A stretch of 64,000 bases of DNA from Aristolochia californica. Its lineage: Eukaryota > Streptophyta > Magnoliopsida > Piperales > Aristolochiaceae. Under the pieces are notes generated by a model, which was given only the letters and a program-made list of their open reading frames with translations, was not told the DNA's origin and searched no databases. The position numbers and the translations under genes are program-made. The stretch covers positions 6,078,501 through 6,142,500 of the forward strand of contig JARWKL010000008.1 in the NCBI GenBank assembly GCA_029961685.1, given 5' to 3'. Below are positions 43,359 through 55,700 of the stretch, piece by piece; the first letter of the stretch is position 1; each line of letters opens with the position of its first letter.

Positions 43359-46345
43359 ATGTTGCAGCTGGAGGAATCCCGGGCGATTTTGGATTTCATT
43401 ATCGGAATCATTAAACTGATGTCCGAGTTGGCCGGTATCAGACTTCGTCTAAGCGGCAGTATGGTAATTAGGTCAGACGAGTGAAGCTGTTAAGCCCTCT
43501 TTTTGAAGAGCTGAGGGATGGCGATCCGTTGATGAGAGAAGCAGAGATTGCAGGGCATGTTTTTTTTTTTAAGGCCGCGTTGGAGTCGGTTCAATTGCTG
43601 CTTCGCGATGTTAATGAAGGAAGCAAAGTTTATCAGGTAAATTCGTTTGCTTCGTTTGTTCTTTTATTTTATTCAAATAAGATTATTCTCTGTGTTTAGA
43701 ATTAAGAGGTACTTGTCTTCTTCAATAGAATTAAGTGGGTTCTAGCCGGCAAGTAAATGACATTTTACATAGTTTTATTGCATTCGATATGTTCTCGGCG
43801 TTATTTCAACTTTGTTATGGATTGATGTTAAAGATTACATGTTTCAGCTCGAAGATTGCATTACCTGATTACTTTGAATGTGTTTTTTAGATCAAGTACA
43901 ACGAATTCGATTAAATATTTCTACTTTTTAAGAGGTACCTTGTGTAAATTTCAGCATTGGTTGTCTTCACTGTCGGTTTACAGACGAAGTCGACTCAAAT
44001 CTGTTGTCAGAAAATATTAAAAATCAAACTTCTTGCCCACATGACTACTTTGTTGTGTAAATTTCAGCAATGATAGTCGTCATTGTCAGTCTACATTGAG
44101 TCTTAGCTTGCCTTGGGAGTTTCTGCATCCATTTGAACTTTTAAAGCCCCTGTGACATATTATTTACTTGTTTCTCTTCAGTATTGATTCTCCTGCATAA
44201 GATTTGGCAGATATCACTGTTTTTTTAGAAGATTTCTGAATAAAAGGATGAATTGTATGAAAATCAATATCTTCGACGTTTGATTTTCTCTGTTCCATTT
44301 ATTGTCAGGGAGACTATATGATTCTGTGAGCTATTTTATCTGCTTGAAGCCTACCCTTTTAGTATGAAATGACAAAATGAAACATTCATAGCATTTTTTA
44401 TGACTGACGATTTACTCAGCCACAAGATTGTAAATTTTCCTTGAAGGATGCATGCCATATTGTTCACCACCACTTGCTATGTTTGTGCAGGATGTGGCTG
44501 TAAGATTTTCCCTTTGTTCAGAATATCTTCTTGAAATTATTAATGAATTAATAAAGTTCTCATTTCCAGCCCTTTATCATAGTTCATATTTTTTTCACTG
44601 TGATGCTTATCCACTACTCGAGATAAAATATTCTCATCTCTTATTATTGCTTGACACCTGAGGAAGTTCAAGAACAGGAATATGCGGAATTTTATTCTTA
44701 TGAAGTCTTCAATATTAAGTGATCTATAGTTCTTCTGGCCTTATCAAGTATAAATCTCTTTTTCTATCAATATAAAATTATAGTTCTTCTGGTTCAAATG
44801 TTATTTATTTTCAATAAGAAAGCTAGTAATTTATAGTCGGGATACATGTGACTTCTGTTTGACTTATCAATATTCCACCATTATTAGGTTGAACTGGTGC
44901 ACAGTCAATTAAAAAGAGTAAAGGTGAGGATGGATACTCCTGATTTGCAGCTTTTCATGGATTTGTCTCATGCAACAAAGGTTGAGAAAGAAACTGACTG
45001 AGCTACCTTAAGTAGGTTGTCAGAGAAGTTACAGCTCAGGACTATTAACGATCTCAAGTGAGGATCACTTGCCCTGCATGAAATGATTATTTCCAGTGGT
45101 GGAGATCCAGGTGATTACATAGAGGACATGTTGGCATTGTTGAAGAAGCATAAACATTTCTTACTTTCAGAGCTGGACAAAGATATCTCTGAAACTGGGC
45201 ATAGCTTGGTTAAACTTAAGCCTCCTGTGATTCCAGATGATTTTCAATACCCAAGACCCAGTACCAACAGAGCAGGTATTTTTGTTATTCCATTATTTGA
45301 TTGTTTTTTCAGTTTGGCGACTCAAGTAGCAGTTTGAAGATGGAAAGAACTTTGCCCCCCGTTTAATTAGATCTCTTTCAAGTGATGTTCAGAAAAAAAA
45401 AAAAAGGTTAGAAATCGAAGAATTCATGTCGTACATTTGGGATGATGTCCATTTGCTGAAATTACCAGTTGAAGGTCCAACTATATGACCTTCTCCAAAA
45501 CATTCTCACAGAGTAGCATCCCTACATGTCTTGCAGATGCTGTTTCTGTCACTTTCTCTGTCACACAGGGTATGATGCTGATGAACAGGGTAGTTGGTAA
45601 CTGCGCATGAAGCACCTGGCAAAGTACGCTCACATGAATGCGAGGCTGCTGTTCATATATGAGTTGCTAGCTGCAAGACACCCCCATCAATGGTGGCATG
45701 TGAATCAGTTTGGCTCTGCAGCAGTTGGAAAACTCCCTGCCCTCTAGGAAAATTCCCTCCAGGCGTGCTAGTGCCGTCTCACCATTGATATTGATGTGCA
45801 GATTTATTTGTTTGATTCTGTATGTGGCTAAATGCACTATTTTATGAATCTGAACTGTTATCATTCTCGTTCTGTCGCATCACAGACGAAAGAGCAATCC
45901 TGCATCCAGAAATGGCTTGATGCTGGTCACATGACCTGTCCCAAGACAGCGGACACTATCTCAGACGGCTCTCATGCCTAATTATGTTCTAAAGAGTTTA
46001 ATTGCACAATGGTGTGGAGCTGCCAAAGAAACAAGGAAACTATAGAAATAAAGGAACAGGGTGTACTTCAGATTGTGATAGAAAAACTATTGAAGTCTAT
46101 GGAGAATTTGGCCAATCAGGGCTCGTACCAGTTTTATTGGGATCTGATGAGAACTGGGTCACCACGCAACGGGGAGAATGCTGCAGTTGTTCTGTGTTTC
46201 AGTTGATGCCGAACATTAGGCCAAGGAGCTTGGTGCAGACGAAGCTGTGAAGGATTTAATGGAAAATGGAAGAGACGGGCCTAGTGGGAAGGCGGGAATC
46301 TTCTTGAGCTCAAAAGCCAGGCAGTTGACGTTGCTGATAAATGAA
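43359..46345 (+). pseudogene. Plant U-box E3 ubiquitin ligase (PUB12/13/14 type) pseudogene
   Basis: Exon 1, 43359-43636: LEESRAILDFIIGIIKLMSE, a frameshift, then RRVKLLSPLFEELRDG, ALESVQLL, RDVNEGSKVYQ|gt, the U-box N-terminal domain. A possible exon begins after ..TTTGTGCAG at 44491 (DVAVRF). The next, 44888-45275, reads VELVHSQLKRVKVRMDTPDL with TGA stops at 44999 and 45059, then SGGDPGDYIEDMLALLKKHK and VIPDDFQYP. The U-box core is missing except for SCIQKWLDAGHMTCPKT near 45898-45950. Then NYVLKSLIAQWC near 45980, GVELPKKQG in another frame, and ARM-repeat scraps: TGSPRNGENAAVVLC near 46155 and KELGADEAVKDLMENG near 46220. In intact relatives the U-box binds E2 enzymes and ARM repeats bind substrate. 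Stops, frameshifts and loss of most ARM repeats make it dead. It lies tail to tail with ABCF1. Confidence 0.88.
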
Positions 46346-46807
46346 ACGTGTGTTGGCTTTCATGCCCAAGGAATCATTTACAGACCCTTTTTAGATTCAT
46401 GAAGAGGACCAAGAATTTTGAAGCAATAGGGTTGGGAAATATATTTGTATCATTTAGTGTAGGTTTCTAAACTAATAGAGATATTGATTGATAATGGAAT
46501 ATGACGAATCTCTATGTAGGCAGTTGAAGTTCACGCGTATGGCAAATTGTGAACACGTACAAGCAATATGTTCTATTGAGCAAAAATAATGCATCACAGC
46601 AGTTTAATATCTCAACTAGGAGCTCGAGGAGTGGCAGAGTAATCTGGCCAGACAAAAAAAAGGGACTGGTCCTCGGTGTAACACTATTTTAAACCTATAC
46701 CTCGCTCTCATAACAACAATAATACTAGCTATCGGTAGAATAAAAAAAAAAAAAAAAACATGTAATGAGATCCAATATATAAGGCTAAAATCTCCCTTGC
46801 ACACTAC
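46346..46807. other. Spacer between U-box pseudogene and ABCF1; ABCF1 3'UTR
   Basis: 462 bp. The part nearest 46808 must hold the ABCF1 3'UTR on the minus strand. A poly-A/T run lies at 46741-46758. No other feature seen. Confidence 0.5.
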
Positions 46808-49800
46808 TCAATCTGAGAGCCCAGCCTTGCTTCTCAAGTGCTCCTTGAACTCCATGATATCTCCTTCCCACCGAGTCACAGTCTGGTTTTCACACACCCA
46901 TATCTCTTGAGCCACCTGATTAATCAGCCTGAAATCATGACTAACAAGAACCATGCCCCCATCCCACTCTTTCAAAGCCTCAGCCAAGGAATCAATCGTC
47001 TCAATGTCAAGATGGTTAGTGGGCTCATCAAGCAACAACATATGAGGCTGCCTCCACGCCAACCAAGCAAAGATCACCCTGCTTCTCTGACCATCCGATA
47101 AGTTCTTCATTGGCATCACTTGTGCTTTACCTGTCAACCCGAACCTTCCTATTGCAGCTCTCATTTTCTCTTCTTCATTGCCAGGGTATTCTCTCGTCAT
47201 ATACTGAAGCGCTGACATCTCCATCTCAAGCTTCTCAGCCAAGTGCTGGTGAAACTGAGCAATTCTCAAATGATTGTGCCGTCGAACCATACCATCCTGT
47301 GGCACCAGATCCCCTGTCAACAGCTTCAGCAGTGTGCTTTTCCCAGCCCCATTTGGCCCCACCAGCGCAATTCTTGAATCCAAGTCCACCCCAAAATCAA
47401 GGTTCCTATATATGAGATTATCAGGAGTATACCCAAAAGTCACTTCCACAAACTGGAGTACAGGTGGTGGCAGTTTGCCCACATCTGTGAAACGGAAAAC
47501 CAACACTTTATCTCGAACAACCTTCTCCGTCAGTCCACCTCGTTCCATCTTTGCTAGTGTCTTTTCTTTGCTTTGAGCCTGGCGTGCAAGCTTTGCAGAC
47601 CCATGACCAAACCTGGCAATATACTCCTTCATTGATGAAATTTGTTCCTGCTCCCATCTATATTGTTTCATTTGGTTTTCCTCAAGTCCTGCTCGAGTTT
47701 GAACATACTGGTCAAAATTGCCAGTGTAAAACTTGAGTTTCTTACTTTGCATGTGTATTATGTTTGTGCATACACCGTTTAGAAAATCCTGAGAGTGGGA
47801 CACCACCACCAGAATCCGGTCAAACTTCTTTAGTGTTTCCTCCAACCAGACACACGCCTCCAAGTCTGTTAACATATAATATACAGTAAGAAAGTAATTT
47901 GACTAAGCTTTTGGAGATAACTAAACTCAAGTTAAAAGCAATATATGCATTTAAGTAGGGTATAAGGAGCAGATTCAAGTTTTTGGAGATGATTAAAGCA
48001 AAGTTAAAAAGTAATATAAGCATTTAGGTAAGGGTATAAGGAGCAGAATCATAATCCACAAGGAATATACAATCTAAAACTAACTTAGCTACATTGAAGC
48101 CCAATCGTCTCATTGAACCAGAACTAAATAAAAAAGTTATTCCGCCTCACCTAGGCAAGGACTGCTACATTACACCCTTAATATTATAAAATTAATTTAA
48201 TAGTTAAAACTGGTTCAAGAACTGACATGAAGAGAATTGTATGTACTCTTGAGAAATTTCGAGAAATTGGAGAAACACTACTGCTTTACATACCACAGTT
48301 CCAGGTAAGATTTGGACTTCTTCACTTTCAGGAAAATAAAAAGAAAAAAACAAATAAAAAGCAGACAAATTACAAGCCAGCTACAATGCAATAACTGATA
48401 TCTCAGCATACGTTCTCTAATTTTTTTAAACCATTCTTCTGGGACAAAAAAAGAAACTAAGAACTAGAATTGGATTAAAATAAAATAAAAACTTAATGCT
48501 TACCCAGATGATTTGTGGGTTCATCGAGTAGAAGAATGGTCGGTTTCATAAACAATGCACGAGCCAGTGCAATGCGCATCCGCCACCCTCCAGAGAAATC
48601 CCGGGTTTTTTGGGCTTGCATTTTCTTGTTAAAGCCAAGTCCATATAAAATTTCTGCAGCACGTTTTTCAGCAGTTGATGCATCCAAGGCTTCTAACCGC
48701 TCATAAATCCGCTCTAGGCTTTCTCCACCGCCGTCATCCTAGAAAACAAAGAAAAAAATAGTAATCTTCAGTCGGGTAAACAATCTGATAAAAATCCAAA
48801 CCAACTTTGACAAATTATGTAGATGAATCAAAGGTTTTACTATTTTTCCCTTTTTGGAATTTTAAGATGGCAGAAAAAGCTTTAAAGTCTAACTAAGTTG
48901 AAGTTGCACCCAATATCTGCAAAGTGAAGGAAAATGATCTGGTCCATCACCTCAAGAAAAGTTAGGAAGAGGCTTTGAGGTGATAATGATGGTTAATGAT
49001 GATATAGGTTACCACTTTACAATGAAGCATATTCTACAATTATGTCTTCTAGAAACTTTGCAGTTTGTTATAGCATCAACCATCATACACTTATAATTCC
49101 CTCATCATAGAATGTACCTGTGATGCCAGTGCTTCAGCTTCTTTCTCCAATTTCAGCCTCTCCTCATCACAACTTATCACAGCCTCAAGTGCAGACATGT
49201 CAGAAGCTTCAATTTCACGAATAAGGTGGTATATGTCCATGTGCTCAGGAATGGGAAGCTCTCTGCATCCTATAGCAGTTAAGACTGTGGACTTTCCACA
49301 GCCATTCAGTCCAAGCAAACCATATCGTCTAATAAGGCCAAAAAGGAGAATGTAATAAGCACCGGAATCAGATGAGAAACGGAGCAGGTATATAGACAAC
49401 CAGTTACACATTCCAGTTATAATATACCTTCCATAGTTGAGCTCCAATTCAGAATCAACTATTAAGTCATGACCATGAAAAGTTACTGTTAAGGATTCAA
49501 TCTGCAAAACAAAACAAAATAATAAGCAACTATGTGACTCAGCTTCTAAAAAATAAATCGAACCTAGCCATGTGGGAATTTGAACTAAGAGTAATGTTTC
49601 ATTGACTCACTTAAAGGCACTCAACAGGAAGGAAATTAAGCATAAAAAAGACAAAAAACGGTTGATGAATAAAAATTCCGTTCAACAAAGACAAACTGGG
49701 ACTAAAAAGAGAAATAAAACCTAGATGTAAGATAAGAAAAGAAATATCTCTGGAAACTAGTAGCAAGATAACTCACCACTGATAATGCCCCCCCAGAAGG

Positions 49801-50727
49801 AGAATATCAGTCTAAAAGACAACAGAAACCTAACAAGATGTTAGACAATATCAAATAGATAATACTAGTCCATTACAATAACAATAAAAAAAACAAAGAA
49901 CCAAGCCTTGATACATAAGTAATCCAAAAAAAGAAACCAATAACAACAAAACTAAATGATCCCCACCTCTTCATGTAAGTAGATCTACAAAGTTTGTAAC
50001 AAGTAGAAAAACAAGATGCACAGCGAGCAGCAGTGAAAGAACTCAACGAACTTCAAATAATTATAGTGCAATTTTCCGGTCGACAAAAATAATAATGCAA
50101 ACACCAGTTCCCGAATCCAATTAGAACCCAATTCAAATAACTACACCAAACAATACCACAGAAAGTATGCACCGCTATTTCATGAATTGAATACGAAGAT
50201 CAATCCTAGAACCAAAAATCGTGCAAGCAATACAAAACAAAAGGAAAAAAAAAAGAAAAAAAGAAAGAAAAAGAAACAGATACTTAAACATACACCTATT
50301 ACAAGGTCATGATTCGGGCAGCGGAACATCAATCATGGGACAAACAGAAAAAAGAAAATCCCAAACGGAAAAATTCATTCCCAAGTGTCACTGTTACTAT
50401 GACAAAGAACAATCAGACAACTCACATGTATATCTCTGGAGAGAGGAAGGAAACGGAGGACTCCAGTACAGTATTACTATGACCAAAAACAATCAGACAA
50501 CTCACATGAATGTCTCTGGAGAGAGGATGGGAACAGAGGACTCCAGTACAGGTCCGATCCGATATCTGCAGATCTCCAACTCCGCTTGATAACTTTTCAA
50601 CTCCATTATCAGCCGCTGACGCAGATGTCGACTTTGACGAAATTGTCGCTGCTGTTTTCCCTCCTCTCTTTGCGGCCGCGGCGGCCTTCTTCTGAGCGGC
50701 CTTCTTCTTACTCGCGTCAGATACCAT
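46808..50727 (-). CDS. ABCF1: ABC transporter F family member 1 (GCN20-type ABC ATPase)
   Basis: Coding exons (minus): 50506-50727, 49428-49501, 49118-49328, 48504-48738, 46808-47865. All introns are GT-AG and phases agree, giving 599 residues, close to the ~595 of the Arabidopsis protein. A Lys/Ala-rich N-terminus ([20 protein letters not shown]) is followed by two ATP-binding domains. NBD1: Walker [10 protein letters not shown] at 105-113, signature FSGGWRMR near 217, Walker B TILLLDEP near 236-243, H-loop VVVSHSQDF near 268-276. NBD2: GPNGAGKST at 417-425, LSDGQ at 503-507, LLLDEP at 524-529, VSHD at 555-558. The linker 310-350 ([20 protein letters not shown]) is the ABCF signature region. 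There are no membrane segments: ABCF proteins are soluble and act at ribosomes, and GCN20 works with GCN1 to activate the eIF2-alpha kinase GCN2. No inactivating change. Oddities are the duplicated donor region (50390-50551) and an intron 4 duplication. Confidence 0.95.
47896..48051. repeat. ~75-bp imperfect tandem duplication in ABCF1 intron 4
   Basis: Two units beginning TTTTGGAGATAACTAAA (47909) and TTTTTGGAGATGATTAAAG (47979), each ending with GGGTATAAGGAGCAGA. Divergence of several bases suggests an old duplication. It does not touch splice sites. Confidence 0.8.
50390..50551. repeat. 80-bp tandem duplication spanning ABCF1 exon 1 donor
   Basis: On the minus strand the exon 1 end (TGTACTGGAGTCCTC .. 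CAT|GTGAGTTGTCTGATTG) is repeated 80 bp downstream with a few changes, giving a second GTGAGT at 50425. Use of that donor would add 80 nt and shift the frame, because 80 is not a multiple of 3. Confidence 0.9.
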
Positions 50728-50731
50728 ATTT

Positions 50732-50856
50732 CTGAACCAATCAAATCAGACTCTCAGAACAAAAAACCCGATCTGCTAAACCTAGCTTATTAACGAATCC
50801 CAAACAAGAAGCAGTCGATGGAGGGGAGGAAGAGAACCGAGAGCCGAGGTACGTAC
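50732..50856 (-). other. 5'UTR intron of ABCF1
   Basis: The minus strand reads CTAG|GTACGTACC and ends TTGGTTCAG|AAATATGG, 125 bp, with the start codon four bases after the acceptor. The 5'UTR exon lies upstream of 50857 (at least to about 50960, with the plant-typical AACCCTAGCC at 50883-50892). Leader introns just before the ATG are common in constitutively expressed plant genes and often raise expression. Confidence 0.7.
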
Positions 50857-51312
50857 CTAGAGTGACAGCTTCCAAGCTCAGGCTAGGGTTTACAATATGG
50901 ATTGAGCTCGGTGTTTCGTTTCCGGGAGAGTAGCTACCCAACACGAAGGAAGGGTTCGAGGGTTTATGCCGCGAGGATGGGAGGAAGATTTTATAGGCCA
51001 AACGTCGGACACGCGTCGGAAGTTTGTGCGAGGCGGTTGTCGTCACACATGTGCGACCTGAGAAGTTTGGGCTGTTCAACGTTTACTTAGAAAATTTGTA
51101 TTTCATTGCTAAACTTATGAACAAATTATGTCTTCGATTTATTTAAAATAATAATTTTTTATCTTTAAACAAAAACACTCATACATAAGAAACATTTGAC
51201 TACATAAAAAACAGTCAACTATTTCCACATCAATAAAACACTCATACGTAAGAAATACTTGACTATACAAAAACAGTCAACTATTTAAAATCTAGAAGTT
51301 TTATAGCCAATT
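50857..51312 (-). promoter_or_regulatory. 5'UTR exon and promoter region of ABCF1
   Basis: 50857 to about 51090 is GC-richer than its surroundings, as expected for a leader and core promoter. 51100-51300 holds a short repeated AAGAAA-ACTTGACTA phrase (51186 and 51250), each followed by a CAGTCAACTATTT phrase. No TATA box identified with confidence. Confidence 0.4.
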
Positions 51313-54243
51313 TGTCACGCTGCTAAATTGAGCAAGAAAAAGCTCATATCCATCAACGTGTGGCCTAATTTACTTTGGGTGAAAATTAAGTCAAAAATAA
51401 GAGAAATAACCTTTTATATAAATGAGGAACTCTAAGCACAAATTTGAAGATGTCTACGAGTGATTTACAAAGCCTATTTATGTGCCAAAAAGATGTATAA
51501 ACCCCCTTATCCCTTATTTAAACTTTGACCAACGAGAGATTGCCACTTAAACAATACAAATTCCAAATTTATTCAAATTCAAATAAGGCATTCCCTAAAA
51601 AATCCAATCTAAATTCAACTTAAAATTTTGAACCCATCAACCAGCCATCTAGATAGGACTCCTTAGTCGTGCAAATGCTTGAGTTGTGCTCTAGGCCACA
51701 CGCCTTTGTATCATTCTCCCGCTACAATAACGTTGATGTCCTCATCGCATTACCTTCCTTAATTGCGAAGAAGAAATACTACCAAATAGATGCACTCCCA
51801 CGATTGTTTGGCAAAACCCAAGTTAATTGGGCTCCTCCCAAACTTGCTCGAAAATGTATCAAGTGACACAAAGGTTTATTGTCCCATCACAAACAACACT
51901 TTTGCCACATACCCATTTGGCATGAACACTAATGTACCCAAGTTGAAAAACCAGTTTGTTGGCTCCCCCTTGAGTTGCTTTCGAGGCACCTTCAGATCAA
52001 AGCGGATTTGTGTCGAAGTTGATATTTTGGCACTTTGACCGCCCCTGATCATGTTCACAACCTCTCTCCATTGAGGCAAATTCTTTGGAAAATCTTCTAG
52101 CATGAAGTTCTTTAGGACTACCTTCTCTTCAACCGACAAGGATCGACTTTCCCATATAGGGCATTACAAATGCCTCACTTTATTAAAGGAAATCCACTCC
52201 AAAGATACATTAAAATCGTCCAAAGGAGCTACAACGAAATTCAAAAAGCCAACCCACTTCCCAACAACAACACAAACATGCTTGGCCATCCCAAGCACAA
52301 CTTTGGCTTCGAAAGTGACAGTCTTTCTTCGATTATCTATTACTTCCCACCTTAAGCGTAATCGCCTTGTTTCCTCCTCCGAGATGAAGTCGTGGGTTGC
52401 TCCTGAATCAATGAAAGCTTTCACCTTGCTATCATTTAGCAATGCATCAAGAAATCAGTTTAGGCCTTATTTATTTCTTAACCATTGCTTGGATTGAGTT
52501 GAGCAACATCAATGAACCAACCTAACGTTCTTCAACATGTTGATCGTCACTTGTTTGCCCAACTCCATTGTCCACTTTGATGGCATTCAATAGCTTCTTT
52601 TTACCTGGACAATCCTTCACCAAGTGATCTCCTTCACAAAGTAATCTTTCAATTTTTAGGATTACTTTTTTTTTCGTATAGTTCTTCTTCTTTTCTCCAT
52701 TTTTATGGTTCCTTCGTCTTTCTCAGAAGTCTGTCTCCAAGAAGACTTCTTCTTATGGTTCTCATTGTTCCTATTTTTATCCATAGACATGGTGGCATTA
52801 TCATCAGATTTTCTTCAAAATTCTCTATAGTGACTAAAGTGGTTGTACACGTCTTCACCTCTCCACGCATTCTCTTGTGCAGCCCAAGGATGAAGACCCG
52901 CAAAAAAAGAAAACAATTGACCCTCATCATTCATGTTAGAAATGTTTAACACTAAAGAAATAAAGGACTGAATATACTCACGAATCATCCTTTTTAGCTT
53001 CAATGTGAATAATTTTTTTCGAGCTAGGTAATTGACATCTTCAGGAAAGAAATTGTGACTCAATTCACGCTTGAAAGCTTCTCAAGTGTCAACCGAGTTT
53101 TTACCATTCTCGACATCACCAACCCTTCTTGTTTACCATAAGATAACATCATCAATGAGAAGCATAGATGTAGTACTAACCTTTGCTTCCTCATTTGTGA
53201 GATTTGAAGCTTTAAATTGCTGCTCAATTTGCCATAAGTTCTTGATTCTATTTGAATATTGTACGCCCCCATATGGTTTAGGCTTAGCAACCTTAATCTT
53301 CATGTGTGTAGGAACCATTTCCCCATTCAAAAAAGCTCGCTCAAAAATCACCATTCTTGTCTGTATCTCTTCTAACTTCATTTGCATCTTGTCAAGATCG
53401 TTGTGAGTATCCGCCTTTAGAACTATAATGGTAGCATGCACATCATCCTCTAGTCCTTGAACCATTTCAAGGTTATGTTCTTGGATGTTTTCCACTTTTT
53501 GAATCTTTTCTTCCCAACTCGAGCATTAGCACCCCACCTTCTCAAGCCTAGATTCAAATGAAGTTAAATGAGATTTGATTTCGGAGACTTTCTTCTTACC
53601 TTTGTTTGGTTGAACCTCCAATGTCAGTTTTGAGGAAGCCATGGGTGGAATGTCTCTACTCTAATACCAACTGTCATGCCTCTAGATTGAGCAAGAAAAC
53701 AAACGCTTTAGTCTCTCAGTGTGTGGCTTAACTTACTTTGGTTAAAAAGTAAGCTAGTTAACCTCTCTTTTAAGAAAAAAAAAAGCCAAAAATGAAGATA
53801 AATGACCTTTAACAAAAATGGGGAACTCTAAGCATGAATTTGAAGATGTTTACAAGTGATTTACAAGGCCCTATAGAGAAATAAGCCCCCTTATCCCTTA
53901 TTCAAACTCTAACCAATGAGAAATTGCCACCTAAGCATGTTAAATCTCAATTTTTTTCAAATTCAAATACGATATTATCCCACATGCCTAAAATCCCTCA
54001 AAAATCCTATCCAAATACGTCTGAATAGCCCCCCAGCTTCAAATTTCAAATTTGAACCAATCAACCAACCATCTGGATAGGTACGTGTGCATCTGGGCCG
54101 CACGGGCACTTGGGCCAAGCGTGTGCATGGGCCGTACACAGTCCACTCACACGCCTAGGCCATGCACTATCCACACATACTCCTAGGCCGCTCACTATCC
54201 GTTGCAGGCCTGAACTTCACAATGTCCGCACGCCAGTGTATCA
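51313..54243 (-). mobile_element. Deleted Ty3/gypsy element, gag-protease only
   Basis: Minus strand. 5' LTR 53672-54243 and 3' LTR 51313-51713, both TGATACA to TGACA; the 5' copy is about 170 bp longer through short GGCCGYNCAC-rich repeats. The primer site is 53657-53671 (rc TTGGTATTAGAGTAG). Gag begins near 53641 (MASSKLTLEVQPNKG). RT, RNase H and integrase are absent: the interior of 1.96 kb ends soon after protease. Flanks CAATT and CTTAT do not match, so the target duplication is lost or the edges are misplaced. Confidence 0.8.
51876..53641 (-). pseudogene. Gypsy gag and protease remnant
   Basis: Minus strand in order: coiled-coil-like N-terminus, 53133-53495 with EEIQTRMVIFERAFLNGE and AKPKPYGG; gag core 52815-53063 with NFFPEDVNYLARKKL, IREYIQSF and FFAGLHPWA; zinc-knuckle remnant CEGDHLVKDCPGKKK near 52595; protease 52164-52442 with KAFIDSGATHDFISEEE, active-site D-S-G kept; 51876-52139 continues to PRKQLKGEPTNW, resembling the start of a gypsy post-protease linker. 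Stops separate the blocks. Confidence 0.8.
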
Positions 54244-55229
54244 CTTATGTACCTAAGTATGTTAATGTGAGTGAAATTAGACTATGTGAAATTATCTATT
54301 ATGGTGTGAGAAATGCATGTGTTCCCCACCTCAATGTAGGACTACTATTTCTTAGAAATGTTTGGAACAAGCAAAACAAGCTTGTATGTTTCTTAGCCTC
54401 ACCTTGTTGGTGAAAACTAGTAGTGGGTGAACAAATGAGTCAAAAGTTGCTTATAAGCATGATAGACACATTTTTATAGACATACTTTGAAACTAAATGC
54501 TCATGTGCATTGACCCATATTCAAGATCTTGAAATCTCATCTCATGGCAAATTGAATTAATTGTGCGCTATTGAAAAATCTCATGGGTTGATTCTTTACA
54601 TGAATTTTATGTTTTTGATAGTCATCCTAGAATTTAAACGAAGGTGTAAGTAAGTTGTGCCTAGTGGGATATTTCTCATAAAGAGTACTTTGAATATACT
54701 TTGTGCAATTCAAGTCTACCTATCAACGCAAAACTTAGTTTGACATTCACTCACCCAATAGAATTGAGGAAGACCATGAGCAAACATAGTTGAATCTATG
54801 AAGGATTTTTATGTAGCATATTGGTCCAAGATTTAAGATTGGAAAATCTTAAAGATGAAAACTTAGATCAAAGCACATCACTTAAATCAGATTGTGCTTA
54901 ATTGATTGTGACTACTTGTGTAGTTCATCTAGTGTATTCCTTGAGTTTTAGAGATTATGGTCATATTTCTATAAAACTCAACGGTCAAAATGTAGCGCAA
55001 TGATCTGAGAGATGGATTGGACTAAAATTTGAAATTAACTAAGCACTAGACTTTGGCACATAGGAAAGAAGGGTTAATCTCATCACTTTATGAGAAAACT
55101 AGGCAAAAAAATAGAATGACCACCAATAACAATTGCATATTGATTTGAAAGTGTTGATATGAGTTGCTTCTTACTAAGTGCATTGAGACCACTGGTATGT
55201 CTTAATTAAACTTTATCTTTGAAATCATT
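54244..55229 (-). other. Leader or internal remnant of a copia element
   Basis: AT-rich, no coding signature. By position it is the internal side of the LTR at 55242 (minus), starting after its primer site. It may be the untranslated leader with the rest deleted. Confidence 0.35.
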
Positions 55230-55360
55230 GCTCTAATACCATGTTGATTTTAGGATTCCATAATATTGAGATCAACAACTTAGAATATAAGAGAGACGAA
55301 GTGAGGAGAAGAGTAGAAGTAGTGAAGTGAGGTGAATGAAGAGAGAGAGAGACAAGAAAG

Positions 55361-55415
<55 letters not shown>

Positions 55416-55700
55416 GAAGAGAGGGGAGAACAATGGTTGTAGTGGGATACTCAACCCTTCCCCTTAACCTTTATTTATAGATTAAAAAAGGTACATAAAT
55501 TATAAGTATGCCCTTCACCCTAAAGAGAGTGAAGGAGAGACAAAAACTTAAGATTATTACAATAATGCCAGTCAAGCTTGTTTATGTCTTTCGACATTAA
55601 GTAATAACACTTTTACCACTCATGTTCACATAATCTTCACCCATCAATGCACTATTTTACCAACTCAAACCAAACTAACCACTCAAAGCAACTGATCCAA
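55230..55700 (-). repeat. LTR with primer site and (GA)n tract
   Basis: Primer site at 55230-55243 (rc CATGGTATTAGAGC), then an LTR whose 3' end in reverse is TGTTGATTTTAGGATTCC at 55242. It has a GA microsatellite at 55364-55409 and TTTATTTATAG (TATA in reverse) near 55471-55481. The right edge, about 55700, is an estimate. Confidence 0.55.

Noticed and set aside
46838..47736. Several plus-strand open frames over ABCF1 exon 5
   Set aside because: Antisense shadows of a well-supported coding exon.
51308..54248. Target duplication of the gag-protease gypsy element
   Set aside because: CAATT and CTTAT differ at the edges I can define.
55272..55454. Ser/Leu-rich minus-strand frame
   Set aside because: Translation of the (GA)n tract in an LTR.
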